From: Mycolicibacterium tokaiense
GTDB taxonomy: Bacteria; Actinomycetota; Actinomycetes; Mycobacteriales; Mycobacteriaceae
DNA: 64,000 bases
Direction: 5' to 3'
NCBI RefSeq assembly: GCF_010725885.1
Contig: NZ_AP022600.1
Span: forward strand, 62,001 to 126,000
The number at the start of each line of letters is the position of its first letter. Within the stretch, counting starts at the first letter, position 1. Shown here in pieces: positions 18,004-26,741 of the stretch. A model generated the notes under the pieces. That model worked only from the letters and a program-made list of their open reading frames with translations. It was not told where the DNA came from and made no database searches. The position numbers were made by a program, and so were the translations under genes.

Positions 18004-19311
18004 TCAGACCACCGCCTTTCCCTGCTGATCGGTGACGACTGGCTCGCCATACCGCTCGATTTCGATCTGCTGCAGTGTCTTTCCCTGCGTGTCGGGCGCC
18101 CACACCGCACCGATGATCAAGGCTACCGTGAGCAAACCGATCAGCAGGACGCCGACAGCGGTCAGGCCGGTGGCGGCCAGCAGTGTCGGGAAGAAGTAGC
18201 TCAGCAGGCCGGTGGCGGTGCGCACGGCGAAGAACATCACGCCCTGGGCGCTGGCTCGATACGGGGTGGCGAACAACTCGCTGGTCCACAGGCTGTAGAA
18301 GGCCTGGCACCCGATACCCGCCGAGACGCCCCACAGCACGGCGAACAGCAACATGGTGGGGACACCGCCGTCGGTGAAGGCCACCAGCACGATCCAGCCC
18401 AGGATGCCCAGCGCGGCGCCGCCGACGTAGAGCTTCTTCTGCGACACCCGGTCGCCGTAGCGCATGAAGCCGAAGTAGGTGGCCAACACGGTGCAGCCCC
18501 ACACCAGCACCTGCAGCAGGTTCTGTGCCACCGGGCTGTGCACGCCCGCGGTGTCGTACACCCGGGGCATGAAGATGCCGGCCTGGCCCGCGACGGTGTT
18601 CCAGAACAGGTAGATACCGCCGAGGAACAGCAGCGCGGTGATGTTGACCTTGCGGGAGAACAGACCCCGCAGACCGCGCGCGCCCAGGGTGGCCGAGACC
18701 TCGGTGCGCTCACCTTCGGCCGTCCAGATCCGCGACTCCTCGAGCCCCTGGCGCACCCACCAGACGACGGCCGCGACCACGAACAGGTGACCGAAGATCA
18801 ACCGCGAACCCAGCAGACCCAGCGGTGCCAGCGCGGCGGCCAGGGCGAAGCCGATCAGCGGCCCCACCGACCAGGCCAGCTGGGCGGTGCCGACGTGTTT
18901 CGCACGCTCGACCGAGGGCGCCTGCTCGGCGATGTAGGTCCACGAGGCGGGCACCCCGGCGCCGACGGCGATGCCGGTGACGATGAAGGCCACCAGCAGC
19001 ATGATGAAATTCATCGCGAACGCGGCCAGCAGCACACCGGCCATGTACACCAGCAGGTCGTAGGTGTAGATCGCCTTGCGGCCGAAGCGGTCACACAGCG
19101 GCCCGCCCAGAATGGCCCCGATGGCCGCACCGAAAGCGTTGGCGCTCAATGCTGCCAACAGACCGACGGCGAAGTTGCTGATGCCGAACTCGGCCTGCCA
19201 GAAGGCCAGGCTGGTGGCGATGGCGATGATCGAGCCGGCCTCGATGTAGTTCGACATGGCCACGGCGATGGTGGCCCGCCAGCCCGTCGTGGAGCGTGCT
19301 CCGATTTTCAT
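18004..19311 (-). CDS. MFS sugar transporter, probable rhamnose importer
   Basis: 435 aa with about 12 hydrophobic segments. The start ATG 19311 was chosen because the upstream frame runs through rhaM. MFS signatures: ILGGPLCDRFGRKAIYTYD (motif A between TM2 and TM3), PASWTYIAEQAPSVERAKHVG, and GYRV-type MRYGDRVSQKKLYVGG after TM6. It resembles metabolite:proton symporters. It is located between rhaM and rhaI in a gap-free operon, so L-rhamnose uptake across the cytoplasmic membrane is the most reasonable role. Direction and substrate are inferred from context only. Confidence 0.88.
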   Translation of the reverse strand: MKIGARSTTGWRATIAVAMSNYIEAGSIIAIATSLAFWQAEFGISNFAVGLLAALSANAFGAAIGAILGGPLCDRFGRKAIYTYDLLVYMAGVLLAAFAMNFIMLLVAFIVTGIAVGAGVPASWTYIAEQAPSVERAKHVGTAQLAWSVGPLIGFALAAALAPLGLLGSRLIFGHLFVVAAVVWWVRQGLEESRIWTAEGERTEVSATLGARGLRGLFSRKVNITALLFLGGIYLFWNTVAGQAGIFMPRVYDTAGVHSPVAQNLLQVLVWGCTVLATYFGFMRYGDRVSQKKLYVGGAALGILGWIVLVAFTDGGVPTMLLFAVLWGVSAGIGCQAFYSLWTSELFATPYRASAQGVMFFAVRTATGLLSYFFPTLLAATGLTAVGVLLIGLLTVALIIGAVWAPDTQGKTLQQIEIERYGEPVVTDQQGKAVV

Positions 19312-19327
19312 GGGTTTCCTTCGGGTG

Positions 19328-19666
19328 TCAGGCGAGGTGGAAGTAGTGCTGCAGCGGTTGCATGGCGCGATCGGGTGCGGCGGCGTCGGCGAAGTACTCC
19401 GCCATGCCGGCCTGCCAGCGGGCGTTGACGTCGGTGGCGGCCATGGCCCGCTGCGCGGCGTCGAAGTCCGGCGTCTCCAGGTACCCGACCACCAACCCGT
19501 CCTCCGGACGGACGAACAGCGAGTAGTTGTGCCAGCCGGCGTCGCGCAGGGCATCGAGCATCTCGGGCCAGACGTGGTCGTGTGCTGCCAGGTAGTCGTC
19601 GACCCGGTCGGGTCGCAGATGCAGCAGAAAACACACCCGCTGCATGGTGCGCGGCGCTTCGGTCAC
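19328..19666 (-). CDS. rhaM: L-rhamnose mutarotase
   Basis: 112 aa, dimeric ferredoxin-like fold. Characteristic RhaM segments are RVCFLLHLRPDRVDDYLAAHDHVWPEM with the catalytic His, AGWHNYSLFVRPEDG, and the terminal WQAGMAEYF. It converts alpha- and beta-L-rhamnopyranose so that the isomerase receives its preferred anomer. GTG 19666 is the start, preceded by AGGGAG at 6 nt. First gene of the operon: promoter and operator lie 20-80 bp upstream. Confidence 0.93.
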   Translation of the reverse strand: MTEAPRTMQRVCFLLHLRPDRVDDYLAAHDHVWPEMLDALRDAGWHNYSLFVRPEDGLVVGYLETPDFDAAQRAMAATDVNARWQAGMAEYFADAAAPDRAMQPLQHYFHLA

Positions 19667-19684
19667 GGAGTGCTCCCTGTCGTT

Positions 19685-19702
19685 GATTGAAACGTTTCAA
19701 TC
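19685..19702. promoter_or_regulatory. LacI-type operator of the rhamnose operon
   Basis: GATTGAAACGTTTCAATC, a perfect 18-bp palindrome with the central CG typical of LacI/GalR-family sites. It begins about 8 bp downstream of the predicted transcription start, where bound repressor would block elongation or open-complex escape. Confidence 0.8.
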
Positions 19703-19716
19703 TGGTGAGTACGGTC

Positions 19717-19746
19717 ACAGTAGAACGCCGCCTGTGGTTCGGTCAA
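19717..19746 (-). promoter_or_regulatory. sigma-A promoter of the rhamnose operon
   Basis: On the minus strand, TTGACC (-35, 19741-19746), an 18-bp spacer, then TACTGT (-10, 19717-19722). Transcription would start near 19710 and give a leader of about 45 nt before the GTG of rhaM. Confidence 0.7.
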
Positions 19747-19841
19747 GGGCTCCAGGATTTTGCCGAGCAGACGCGAACTCGGGGTGCATGGGCGCCGAAG
19801 CGTCCGAGTTCATGTCTGCCCGGCGGTGGTAGACAGGGGTG

Positions 19842-20693
19842 ATGGTCACTGTGAATGGTGTTCGCGAGAGCGTCGGCCGCGGACTCTTCGGCCTGGTCGC
19901 CGGCCCGGACGGCCCCGCCAACCGCGCGCGGATCCACGAGACGCCCGGCCCACGCTGGTTTGCCGAGGACCGACCCATCCGCCGCGTCCACAGCGACGCC
20001 TCGATGTTCGTCGGCGGATTGCGCGCACTGCTCCTGCAATCGCTGCATCCGCTGGCCATGGCCGGGGTGGCGGGGCATTCGGACTACCGCGGCGACCCCT
20101 GGGGCCGACTGCAACGCACCAGCACCTTCCTGGCCGTCACCACCTTCGGCCCGGCCACGGACGCACAGCGCGCGGTTGATGCCGTGCGTGGCATCCACCG
20201 TCGGGTGCACGGCCTGACATCCGACGGGACACCGTATTCCGCCTCGGATCCCCACCTGCTCGAGTGGGTGCACATCGCCGAGGTGGACAGTTTCCTCACC
20301 GCCCACCAACGCTACGGCGCCCGCCCGCTGGACCAACAGGGCCGCGACGACTACGTGGCCGACACCGCCCGGATCGCCGCCGCCCTCGGCGTGGTGGACC
20401 CACCGACCACTGAAAAGCAACTGGCGCAACGCATCACAGCGTTCCGACCCGAGTTGCGCGGTACGCCCGAAGCGCGCGACGCCGCCCGCTTCCTGCTGCT
20501 GACCCCACCGCTGCCGCTGGTGGCCCGGGCGCCGTACGCCGCCCTGTCGGCGACCGCCGTGGCGATGCTGCCGCCGTGGGCCCGCCTCCCGCTGCGCCTG
20601 CCCTACCTGCCACTCACCGAGGCCACCGGCATCCGTTGGTCCGGCCGCCTGCTGGTCGGTGGCATCCGCTGGGTCATGGGACCCGGCCGCTGA
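19842..20693 (+). CDS. DUF2236 (MpaB/rubber-oxygenase-like) protein
   Basis: 283 aa. Matches the oxygenase MpaB family pattern: PGPRWFAEDRPIRRVHSDASMFVGGLRALLLQSLHPLAMAGVAGHSDYRGDPWGRLQRTS motif region at about 33-90, then HLLEWVHIAEVDSFLTAHQRYG near 145. The family includes the latex-clearing haem oxygenase Lcp and mycotoxin peroxidase MpaB. His and Arg residues in RVHSD and LHPLAMAGVAGHS are candidate haem ligands. ATG 19842 was chosen over the GTG one codon earlier. It is monocistronic, divergent from the rhamnose promoter, and ends one base before the convergent SDR gene. The substrate is unknown. Confidence 0.83.
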   Translation: MVTVNGVRESVGRGLFGLVAGPDGPANRARIHETPGPRWFAEDRPIRRVHSDASMFVGGLRALLLQSLHPLAMAGVAGHSDYRGDPWGRLQRTSTFLAVTTFGPATDAQRAVDAVRGIHRRVHGLTSDGTPYSASDPHLLEWVHIAEVDSFLTAHQRYGARPLDQQGRDDYVADTARIAAALGVVDPPTTEKQLAQRITAFRPELRGTPEARDAARFLLLTPPLPLVARAPYAALSATAVAMLPPWARLPLRLPYLPLTEATGIRWSGRLLVGGIRWVMGPGR

Positions 20694-20694
20694 C

Positions 20695-21585
20695 TCACAC
20701 CGGAATGCTTGTGCCGGTTTCCTTTTCCGCGAACGCCACCACCTGGGCAGCGCTGTCGTAATCGCAGGCCGCCGCGGACCGGCCCACCAGGACGGGCCCG
20801 CCGCGCAGCCCCATCACACCGTCCACGCCGACATAGCTGCCCGGCGGGATCGGCTCACTGAGGCAGTACAACGTGGGAGCCGCGCCCTGGTCGATGTCGT
20901 TGGCCAGCTTGTCCCCCACCGCCTTGATGCCGCGGTGCAGCAGCGCCATCCCCGGGGTATCGGACACGTTGGAGATGTTCGACGACACCCACCCCGGGTC
21001 GGTCAGTTGACTGTGCACCGGCGAGCCCGCGGCGCGCAGGCGCCGGTCCAGTTCCAGCCCCCACAGCATGGTGCCCAGTTTCGACCGCGAATACGCGCCC
21101 ATCACCGTCCACTTCGAGGTCCGAAGATGCATGTCGTCGAGTCGCAGCGTCGCCCGCTTGTGCGCTTCGGAGGCCACCGTGACGACCTGGCGCCGGATCC
21201 GCGGCAGCAGCAGGTTCGTCAGCGCGAACGGCCCCAGCAGGTTGGTCGCCAACGTCGTCTCGAAACCCTCGGCGGTCTCGCTGCGGTGCTGGGTCAGCCC
21301 ACCGGCGTTGTTGATCAGCACGTCGACGTCACCGTCGAGTGCATCGGCGAAGGCCCGCACCGACGTCAGATCGGCGACATCGAGCCGCAGCACCTCGGTG
21401 GAGCCCCCGATCTCCGCGGCCCGCTGCGCGCCGAGTTCGGTGTTGCGCACGGCCAGGATGACGTGCGCACCGGCGCCGGCCAGCGTCCTGGCCGTCGCCA
21501 GACCCACGCCGTTGGTGGCGCCGGTGACGATGATGCGATGCCCTGTGAGAGTGCCGAGCCGGCTCGGCGACCAGTGTGCTGTCAC
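20695..21585 (-). CDS. short-chain dehydrogenase/reductase (retinol-dehydrogenase-like SDR)
   Basis: 296 aa, GTG start. TGATNGVGLATARTLAGAG (TGxxxGxG cofactor motif), LDVADLTSV (Asp binding adenine), LINNAGG, and the active-site pair within GAYSRSKLG (YxxxK). It is similar to mycobacterial SDRs annotated as oxidoreductases or protochlorophyllide reductase-like; the substrate is unknown. The GTG is preceded by TAGGCT and only 6 nt, so the mRNA may be leaderless. Converges on DUF2236 with a one-base gap. An inverted repeat at 21621-21642 lies in its upstream region. Confidence 0.87.
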   Translation of the reverse strand: MTAHWSPSRLGTLTGHRIIVTGATNGVGLATARTLAGAGAHVILAVRNTELGAQRAAEIGGSTEVLRLDVADLTSVRAFADALDGDVDVLINNAGGLTQHRSETAEGFETTLATNLLGPFALTNLLLPRIRRQVVTVASEAHKRATLRLDDMHLRTSKWTVMGAYSRSKLGTMLWGLELDRRLRAAGSPVHSQLTDPGWVSSNISNVSDTPGMALLHRGIKAVGDKLANDIDQGAAPTLYCLSEPIPPGSYVGVDGVMGLRGGPVLVGRSAAACDYDSAAQVVAFAEKETGTSIPV

Positions 21586-21591
21586 GTCGCC

Positions 21592-21597
21592 AGCCTA
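21592..21597 (-). promoter_or_regulatory. -10 element of a probable leaderless SDR transcript
   Basis: TAGGCT on the minus strand, 6 nt before the GTG at 21585. TAnnnT placed 6-7 nt upstream of a start codon is the usual mycobacterial leaderless arrangement. Confidence 0.45.
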
Positions 21598-21620
21598 ATG
21601 CGCACGGTAAAGCAATTGCG

Positions 21621-21642
21621 GCCGAATGCAACCGGATTCGGC
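21621..21642. promoter_or_regulatory. inverted repeat in a divergent intergenic region
   Basis: GCCGAAT, 8-nt spacer, ATTCGGC: perfect 7-bp arms. It lies about 25 bp upstream of the SDR -10 and 130 bp upstream of the DUF5994 gene, and is a candidate operator for an unidentified regulator. Confidence 0.4.
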
Positions 21643-21774
21643 ACCGTGATGCACGGCCATCGCGGAGCATGCCTGCTAGGGTGAGACATCGCGGGCTTTC
21701 CGCGCGCCGGTGTCCTGGCGCCGTTTGCGATTAGCCAGCTACCGGCGGGAGCGTGTATCACGCTGACGGACGAC

Positions 21775-22197
21775 GTGGACGTGGCGCGGTTGGCAGTATG
21801 CGACCGCGCAGCCGGTGTCGGCGGTGTTGATGGTGCCTGGTGGCCGTCCACACCCGATCTCACCGCTGAACTACCCGACCTCATCGCGGTGATCGGAGCG
21901 TGGATCGGGCCGGTCGGCCGGGTGATCTACGACCGCAGGGTGTGGCGCCCCGCGCCCGCCCGCATCGTGCGCGGCTCGACATCCATCACTGTCGATCCGT
22001 ACCGGTTGGTCGCACGCGAGACCATCTATCTCAAAGGCACCCACGCCCGCGACGCCGTCCTGTTCGTGGTGCCGTCGGGGGCCGCGAGGTCGACCGCGCA
22101 GCGGGTCCTCGATCAGGTCGCTGCCGCCGCACATCCGTTGACAGTCACCGTGATTCGCGATCTACTACGGCTGAGCCAGGTGGTGGAGCCGTCATGA
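21775..22197 (+). CDS. DUF5994 family protein
   Basis: 140 aa from GTG 21775. The open frame extends upstream to a stop at 21682 without any ATG/GTG/TTG, although that stretch also looks protein-like (LPAGACITLTD), so the true start is unsettled. Family hallmarks are [20 protein letters not shown], the [18 protein letters not shown] block and a C-terminal VLFVVPSGA strand, all typical of small actinobacterial DUF5994 proteins of unknown function. Its stop overlaps the following acyl-activating enzyme start (ATGA), a coupling worth noting because DUF5994 genes are usually solitary as far as I recall. Confidence 0.72.
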   Translation: MDVARLAVCDRAAGVGGVDGAWWPSTPDLTAELPDLIAVIGAWIGPVGRVIYDRRVWRPAPARIVRGSTSITVDPYRLVARETIYLKGTHARDAVLFVVPSGAARSTAQRVLDQVAAAAHPLTVTVIRDLLRLSQVVEPS

Positions 22198-23822
22198 GCC
22201 GATTCACGGACACGATGTTCGCCAATGCCACCTCATCGCGGGGCATGGTGACAGGCGAGCCGGCTGCTCCGGTGCGCAGAACCTGGGATGAGGTCCATGC
22301 CCGCGCCCGCCGCATCTCGGGCGGGCTGGCCCACGCCGGTGTCGGACACGGTGACGCCGTGGCGGTGCTGGCCGGTGCGCCCGCGGAGATCGCGCCCACC
22401 GCACAAGGGATCTGGATGCGCGGGGCGAGCCTGACCATGCTCCACCAACCCACCCCGCGAACCGATCTCGTGCGCTGGGCGCAGGACACCGCCGCGGTGA
22501 TCGATGTGATCGGGGCGCGGGTGGTGGTGGTCTCCGACCCGTTCCTGGCCGCTGCACCGGTGCTCAGTGCCCTGGGTCTCGCCGTGGCCACCGTGGCCGA
22601 CCTTCTCGAGTCAGCCCCGACCGACATCGTCGGCACCGGGGACGAGGACATCGCGATGATGCAGCTGACCTCGGGGTCCACCGGTCCGCCCAAGGCCGTC
22701 ACGATCACCCACGGCAATCTCGAATCCAACGCCGAAGCCATGTTTGTCGGAGCTCGATATGACCTGGACACCGACGTCATCGTCAGCTGGTTGCCGCTGT
22801 TCCACGACATGGGCATGACAGGCTTTCTGGTGGTGCCCATGTACTTCGGCGCCGAGCTGGTCAAGGTGACACCCATGGATTTCCTGGGCGACATCCTGCT
22901 GTGGGCCCGGCTGATCGACAAATACCGCGGCACCATGACCGCCGCACCGAACTTCGCCTATGCGTTGCTGGCCAAACGGTTGCGTCGACAACCCGATTCC
23001 GGGGCATTCGATCTGTCGTCGCTGCGCTGGGCCCTGTCCGGGGCCGAGCAGGTGGATCCCGATGACGTCGAGGACTTCTGCGATGCCAGCGCCCGATTCG
23101 GCCTGCAACCGCAGGCCATCCTGCCTGCCTACGGCATGGCCGAGACCACCGTGGCCATCTCGTTCTCGGAGTGCGGGGGCGGTCTCGAGGTCGACGAGGT
23201 GGACGCCGACATTCTCGCTGCGCTGGGAAGAGCGGTACCCAACCGGCATGGCCGCAGCCGACGGCTCGCATGCCTGGGTCCCACACTGCCCGGTCTCGAG
23301 GCGCGCATCGTGGATCAGGACGTCAACCTGCTCCCGCGTCGTGGGGTGGGTGTGATCCAGGTCAGGGGGGCGTCGGTCAGCCGCGGGTACCGCACCGTCG
23401 CGGGGTTCGTACCGACCCAGGACGCGCTCGGCTGGTTCGACACCGGCGACCTGGGCTACCTCACCGAAAACGACCGGCTGGTGGTCTGCGGTCGCGTGAA
23501 GGACATCATCATCATGGGCGGGCGCAACATCTTCCCCTCGGACATCGAACGCGCCGCCGGACGAGTCTGCGGAGTGCGGGCCGGCTGCGCCGTGGCCGTG
23601 CGGATCGAATCCGAACACCGGGAGACGTTCGCCGTGGTGGTCGAGGCAGGTGCCCACGAGGACGCCGCGGCGGTACGGGACATCCAACTCGGAGTGGCCC
23701 ACGAGGTGTTCGTCGAGACCAATGTCCGACCCCGCAGTGTCGTGGTGCTCGGACCCGGGACGATACCCAAGACTCCGTCGGGCAAGCTGCAACGCGCAGC
23801 AGCTCGCTCGCTGCTCGCCTGA
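22194..23822 (+). CDS. acyl-CoA/acyl-AMP synthetase (FadD-like, ANL superfamily)
   Basis: 542 aa ANL adenylating enzyme. Core motifs: [18 protein letters not shown] (P-loop), [48 protein letters not shown] (hinge), and [10 protein letters not shown] with the catalytic Lys. The segment between YGMAETT and the hinge, with a long variable loop and GLEARIVDQ, resembles fatty-acyl-AMP ligases as much as CoA ligases. No polyketide synthase or acyl carrier gene is adjacent that would favour a FAAL role. Translationally coupled to DUF5994. Substrate chain length cannot be read. Confidence 0.87.
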   Translation: MSRFTDTMFANATSSRGMVTGEPAAPVRRTWDEVHARARRISGGLAHAGVGHGDAVAVLAGAPAEIAPTAQGIWMRGASLTMLHQPTPRTDLVRWAQDTAAVIDVIGARVVVVSDPFLAAAPVLSALGLAVATVADLLESAPTDIVGTGDEDIAMMQLTSGSTGPPKAVTITHGNLESNAEAMFVGARYDLDTDVIVSWLPLFHDMGMTGFLVVPMYFGAELVKVTPMDFLGDILLWARLIDKYRGTMTAAPNFAYALLAKRLRRQPDSGAFDLSSLRWALSGAEQVDPDDVEDFCDASARFGLQPQAILPAYGMAETTVAISFSECGGGLEVDEVDADILAALGRAVPNRHGRSRRLACLGPTLPGLEARIVDQDVNLLPRRGVGVIQVRGASVSRGYRTVAGFVPTQDALGWFDTGDLGYLTENDRLVVCGRVKDIIIMGGRNIFPSDIERAAGRVCGVRAGCAVAVRIESEHRETFAVVVEAGAHEDAAAVRDIQLGVAHEVFVETNVRPRSVVVLGPGTIPKTPSGKLQRAAARSLLA

Positions 23823-23880
23823 CCGAACCACCGGGTGCCTCCTAGGCCAGCCTTTCCCGATCTGAGAGAATCCGGGCACT

Positions 23881-26250
23881 ATGCGGGTTGACGGGCGGGA
23901 GATCGCCGTTTCGGGCAGCTTGCTGCTACCTCTGACCCGACGCACCAACGACATCATCCGGTTCGGCTTCGCCACTGCGTTCCTGATCTTCGTGATCACC
24001 AGCTCGTTGATCACCCGCAATGAATGGGAAGCGCTCGAGCGGTCCATCTCCGAGATCATCGGCGTGCTGACGCCCACGCAGTCCAACCTGGTGTACCTGG
24101 CCTACGGCGTGGCCATCCTGGCCCTGCCCTTCGCCATCCTGATCGGATTGATCCTGCGCCGGCAGTGGAAGCTGCTGGGCGCCTACGCCGCCGCCGGCGT
24201 GGTGGCACTGCTGTCCCTGTCCATCACCGGCAACGGCATCGCGGCACCGCGCTGGCACTTCGACCTCTCCGACCGGCTGGACACCCTGCTCTCGCAGTTC
24301 CTCGACGATCCACGCTGGATCGCGATGCTGGCCGCCGTGCTCACCGTCTCCGGTCCGTGGCTGCCCGCCCGGTGGCGACGCTGGTGGTGGGCGCTGCTGC
24401 TGGCTTTCGTCCCGATCCACCTGGTGGTCAGCGCCGTGGTGCCGGCCCGCTCCCTGCTCGGGCTGTCCGTCGGCTGGTTCGTCGGTGCGTTGACCATCCT
24501 GGTGGTGGGCACCCCGGCGCTGGAGGTGCCGCTCGACGGGGCGGTCCGGGCGCTGGCCCGCCGGGGCTTCCCGGTCACCGGATTGACGGTGCTGCGACCG
24601 GCCGGCGCCGGGCCGCTGGTGCTCTCGGCCGTCGGCCCCGAGGAGCCGACCGTCGTCGAACTCTACGGTCCGAACCAGCGCAGCGGCGGTGCGTTACGCC
24701 AGTTCTGGCGGTGGGCGCGGCTGCGCAAACGGGAGACCGCGCCGCTGCACGCCTCGCAGCGCCGCGCGGTGGAGCACCGCGCACTGATGGGTATCGCGAT
24801 CGCGGACGTCGGCGTCGCGAACACCACCACGGTGCTGGTCGCGGATCTGGACCGGGGCTGGACGCTGTATGCGCACACCCCGGCGCGCGGCACGCCGATC
24901 GCCGAGTGCACCAATCCGGAGACCATCGCCAGCGTGTGGCGGTCGCTGCGGCGCCTGCACCAGCGCCAGATCGCCCACGGTGACCTGCGTGCCGGGCAGT
25001 TGACCATCGACGACGGCATCACGCTGTTCGGCGGGTTCGACAGCTCCGAGTTCGGCGCCTCCGACGTCCACCTGCAGGCCGACATCGCCCAACTCCTGGC
25101 GACCACCGTGCATCTGCGCGGCGCCGAGCCCGCGGTCGCGGCCGCCATCGAGGCCTTCGGCCCCGACGCCGTACTCGCGGCGTCCGGCCGCCTCACCAAG
25201 GCGGCCATGCCGACCCAACTGGTCAAGGAGATCCCCGACGCCAAGACCGTGCTGACCACGGCCCGCGACGAGGTGATGCGCCGCACCGGCGCCGATCAGA
25301 TCCAGAAGGAGACCATCACCCGGTTCAACCGCAACCAGCTGATCCAGATGATCCTTCTGGTGGCGCTGGTGTATGTCGCCTATCCCTTCATCAGCACCGT
25401 GCCTGCGTTCTTCGACGAGCTGAGCAGGGCCGTCTGGTGGTGGGCGCTGGTGGGACTGCTGATCTCGTCGCTGCGCTACCTCGGTGCGGCGGCGGCATTG
25501 TGGGCCTGCGCGGCGGGGCTGGTGGGGTTCTGGAAGCTGACGCTGATGCAGATCGCGAACACCTTCGCAGCCACCACCACCCCGGCCGGGGTGGGCGGGC
25601 TCGCGCTGTCCACACGCTTTCTGCAGAAGGGCGGTCTCGGCGCCCTGCGTGCCACCACCGCGGTGGCGCTGCAACAGACCGTGCAGGTGATCACCCACGT
25701 CACGCTGTTGGTGGCGTTCAGCCTGGCTGCCGCCGTCCCCGCCGACCTGGCGAAATTCGTGCCCGACGCCGCGGTGCTGTACCTGATCGCCGGCGTGGTG
25801 CTCGGCATGGTCGGGGTGTTCATGTTCGTGCCGAAACTGCGCCGCTGGCTCAAGAACGATGTGCGACCGCGGCTGGCCGAGGTCCTGCGTGACCTCAAGG
25901 AACTCTCCCGTGAACCCAAGCGCCTGCTGATCATCGTCCTCGGTTGCGCGACAACCACACTGGGGCAGGCACTGGCACTGTGGGCCAGCGTGGCCGCCTT
26001 CAGCGGTGACGCCACCTTCGTGACGGTGACCGTGGTGACGATGGTCGGCGGCACGCTGGCATCGGCAGCACCCACCCCCGGTGGCGTCGGCGCCGTGGAA
26101 GCCGCACTGATCGGCGGACTGGCCGCCTTCGGTGTGCCGGCCGCGGTGGCTGTTCCGTCGGTGCTGCTGTACCGGGTGCTGACGTGCTGGCTGCCGGTGT
26201 TCCTCGGGTGGTTCGTGATGCGGCGGCTGACCAAGGACGAGATGATCTGA
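23881..26250 (+). CDS. kinase-like/flippase-like (UPF0104, LPG-synthase-TM) membrane protein
   Basis: 789 aa, three parts. Residues 20-215 hold 5-6 membrane helices (DIIRFGFATAFLIFVITSSLI, NLVYLAYGVAILALPFAIL, the Trp-rich WRRWWWALLLAFVP). Residues about 220-470 are a cytoplasmic kinase-like domain with HGDLRAGQL at 366-374 and GGFD at 385-388 in place of DFG, like aminoglycoside-kinase or Bud32-type folds. Residues about 488-780 are a lysylphosphatidylglycerol-synthase-TM/flippase-like bundle (TTPAGVGGLALSTRFL, SAAPTPGGVGAVEAAL). The architecture fits mycobacterial integral membrane proteins of unknown substrate, probably lipid or lipid-linked sugar movement. It heads a series with an SRPBCC gene and a sulfatase. 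Confidence 0.85.
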   Translation: MRVDGREIAVSGSLLLPLTRRTNDIIRFGFATAFLIFVITSSLITRNEWEALERSISEIIGVLTPTQSNLVYLAYGVAILALPFAILIGLILRRQWKLLGAYAAAGVVALLSLSITGNGIAAPRWHFDLSDRLDTLLSQFLDDPRWIAMLAAVLTVSGPWLPARWRRWWWALLLAFVPIHLVVSAVVPARSLLGLSVGWFVGALTILVVGTPALEVPLDGAVRALARRGFPVTGLTVLRPAGAGPLVLSAVGPEEPTVVELYGPNQRSGGALRQFWRWARLRKRETAPLHASQRRAVEHRALMGIAIADVGVANTTTVLVADLDRGWTLYAHTPARGTPIAECTNPETIASVWRSLRRLHQRQIAHGDLRAGQLTIDDGITLFGGFDSSEFGASDVHLQADIAQLLATTVHLRGAEPAVAAAIEAFGPDAVLAASGRLTKAAMPTQLVKEIPDAKTVLTTARDEVMRRTGADQIQKETITRFNRNQLIQMILLVALVYVAYPFISTVPAFFDELSRAVWWWALVGLLISSLRYLGAAAALWACAAGLVGFWKLTLMQIANTFAATTTPAGVGGLALSTRFLQKGGLGALRATTAVALQQTVQVITHVTLLVAFSLAAAVPADLAKFVPDAAVLYLIAGVVLGMVGVFMFVPKLRRWLKNDVRPRLAEVLRDLKELSREPKRLLIIVLGCATTTLGQALALWASVAAFSGDATFVTVTVVTMVGGTLASAAPTPGGVGAVEAALIGGLAAFGVPAAVAVPSVLLYRVLTCWLPVFLGWFVMRRLTKDEMI

Positions 26251-26258
26251 CGTCCCTG

Positions 26259-26741
26259 GTGGACCGGCCGCTGGTGGTGTTCAATACGCAGGTGGCAGAC
26301 ATCAGCCGCAGCCGCGTGGTCGCGGCCGGCCAGCAGGCGATCTGGGATGTGCTGGCCGACTTCGGCGCCATCAGCAGCTGGGCACCCCTGGTGGATCACT
26401 CCAGCCTGCTCCACGCCGACGCCCAGCCGCCGGACCAGGCCCGGCGCGTTCAGATGGGCCGCATCACCGTCATCGAGAAGGTGGTGGCCATCGATGCGCC
26501 CACCACCTTGGCCTACGACATCGAGGGTCTCCCGCGGATCATCGCCGGCCTTCGTAACAGCTGGGAATTGGCAGCACTGCCAACAGGTTTCACCGTCGTC
26601 ACCCTCACCACGACGGTCGCAATCGGCCCCCGTGCCCCGCAGCAGCTGGCTGAGCGGGTGGTCTGCAGGCTGGCCGCCAGACAATCCGAACAGCTCCTCG
26701 CGGGGCTGGCATCACTATGGGAGGACCGCCATGCCCGCTGA
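26259..26741 (+). CDS. SRPBCC family protein
   Basis: 160 aa if started at GTG 26259, 8 bp after the membrane protein stop. The open frame reaches back to 26184 inside that gene, so the start is uncertain. SRPBCC/polyketide-cyclase fold: SRVVAAGQQAIWDVLADFGAISSWAP opening, GRITVIEKVVAIDAPTTLAYDIEG strand pair, and a C-terminal helix (LAARQSEQLLAGLASLW). It overlaps the sulfatase start by 11 nt, so expression is coupled. Such proteins bind hydrophobic ligands; a lipid-carrier role between the membrane protein and the sulfatase is conjecture. Confidence 0.75.
   Translation: MDRPLVVFNTQVADISRSRVVAAGQQAIWDVLADFGAISSWAPLVDHSSLLHADAQPPDQARRVQMGRITVIEKVVAIDAPTTLAYDIEGLPRIIAGLRNSWELAALPTGFTVVTLTTTVAIGPRAPQQLAERVVCRLAARQSEQLLAGLASLWEDRHAR

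Noticed and set aside
14843..19428. Long plus-strand frames (665 and 857 codons) over the rhamnose operon
   Set aside because: His/Gly/Val-rich shadow composition, with intact rha enzymes on the minus strand; no Shine-Dalgarno or domain motif.
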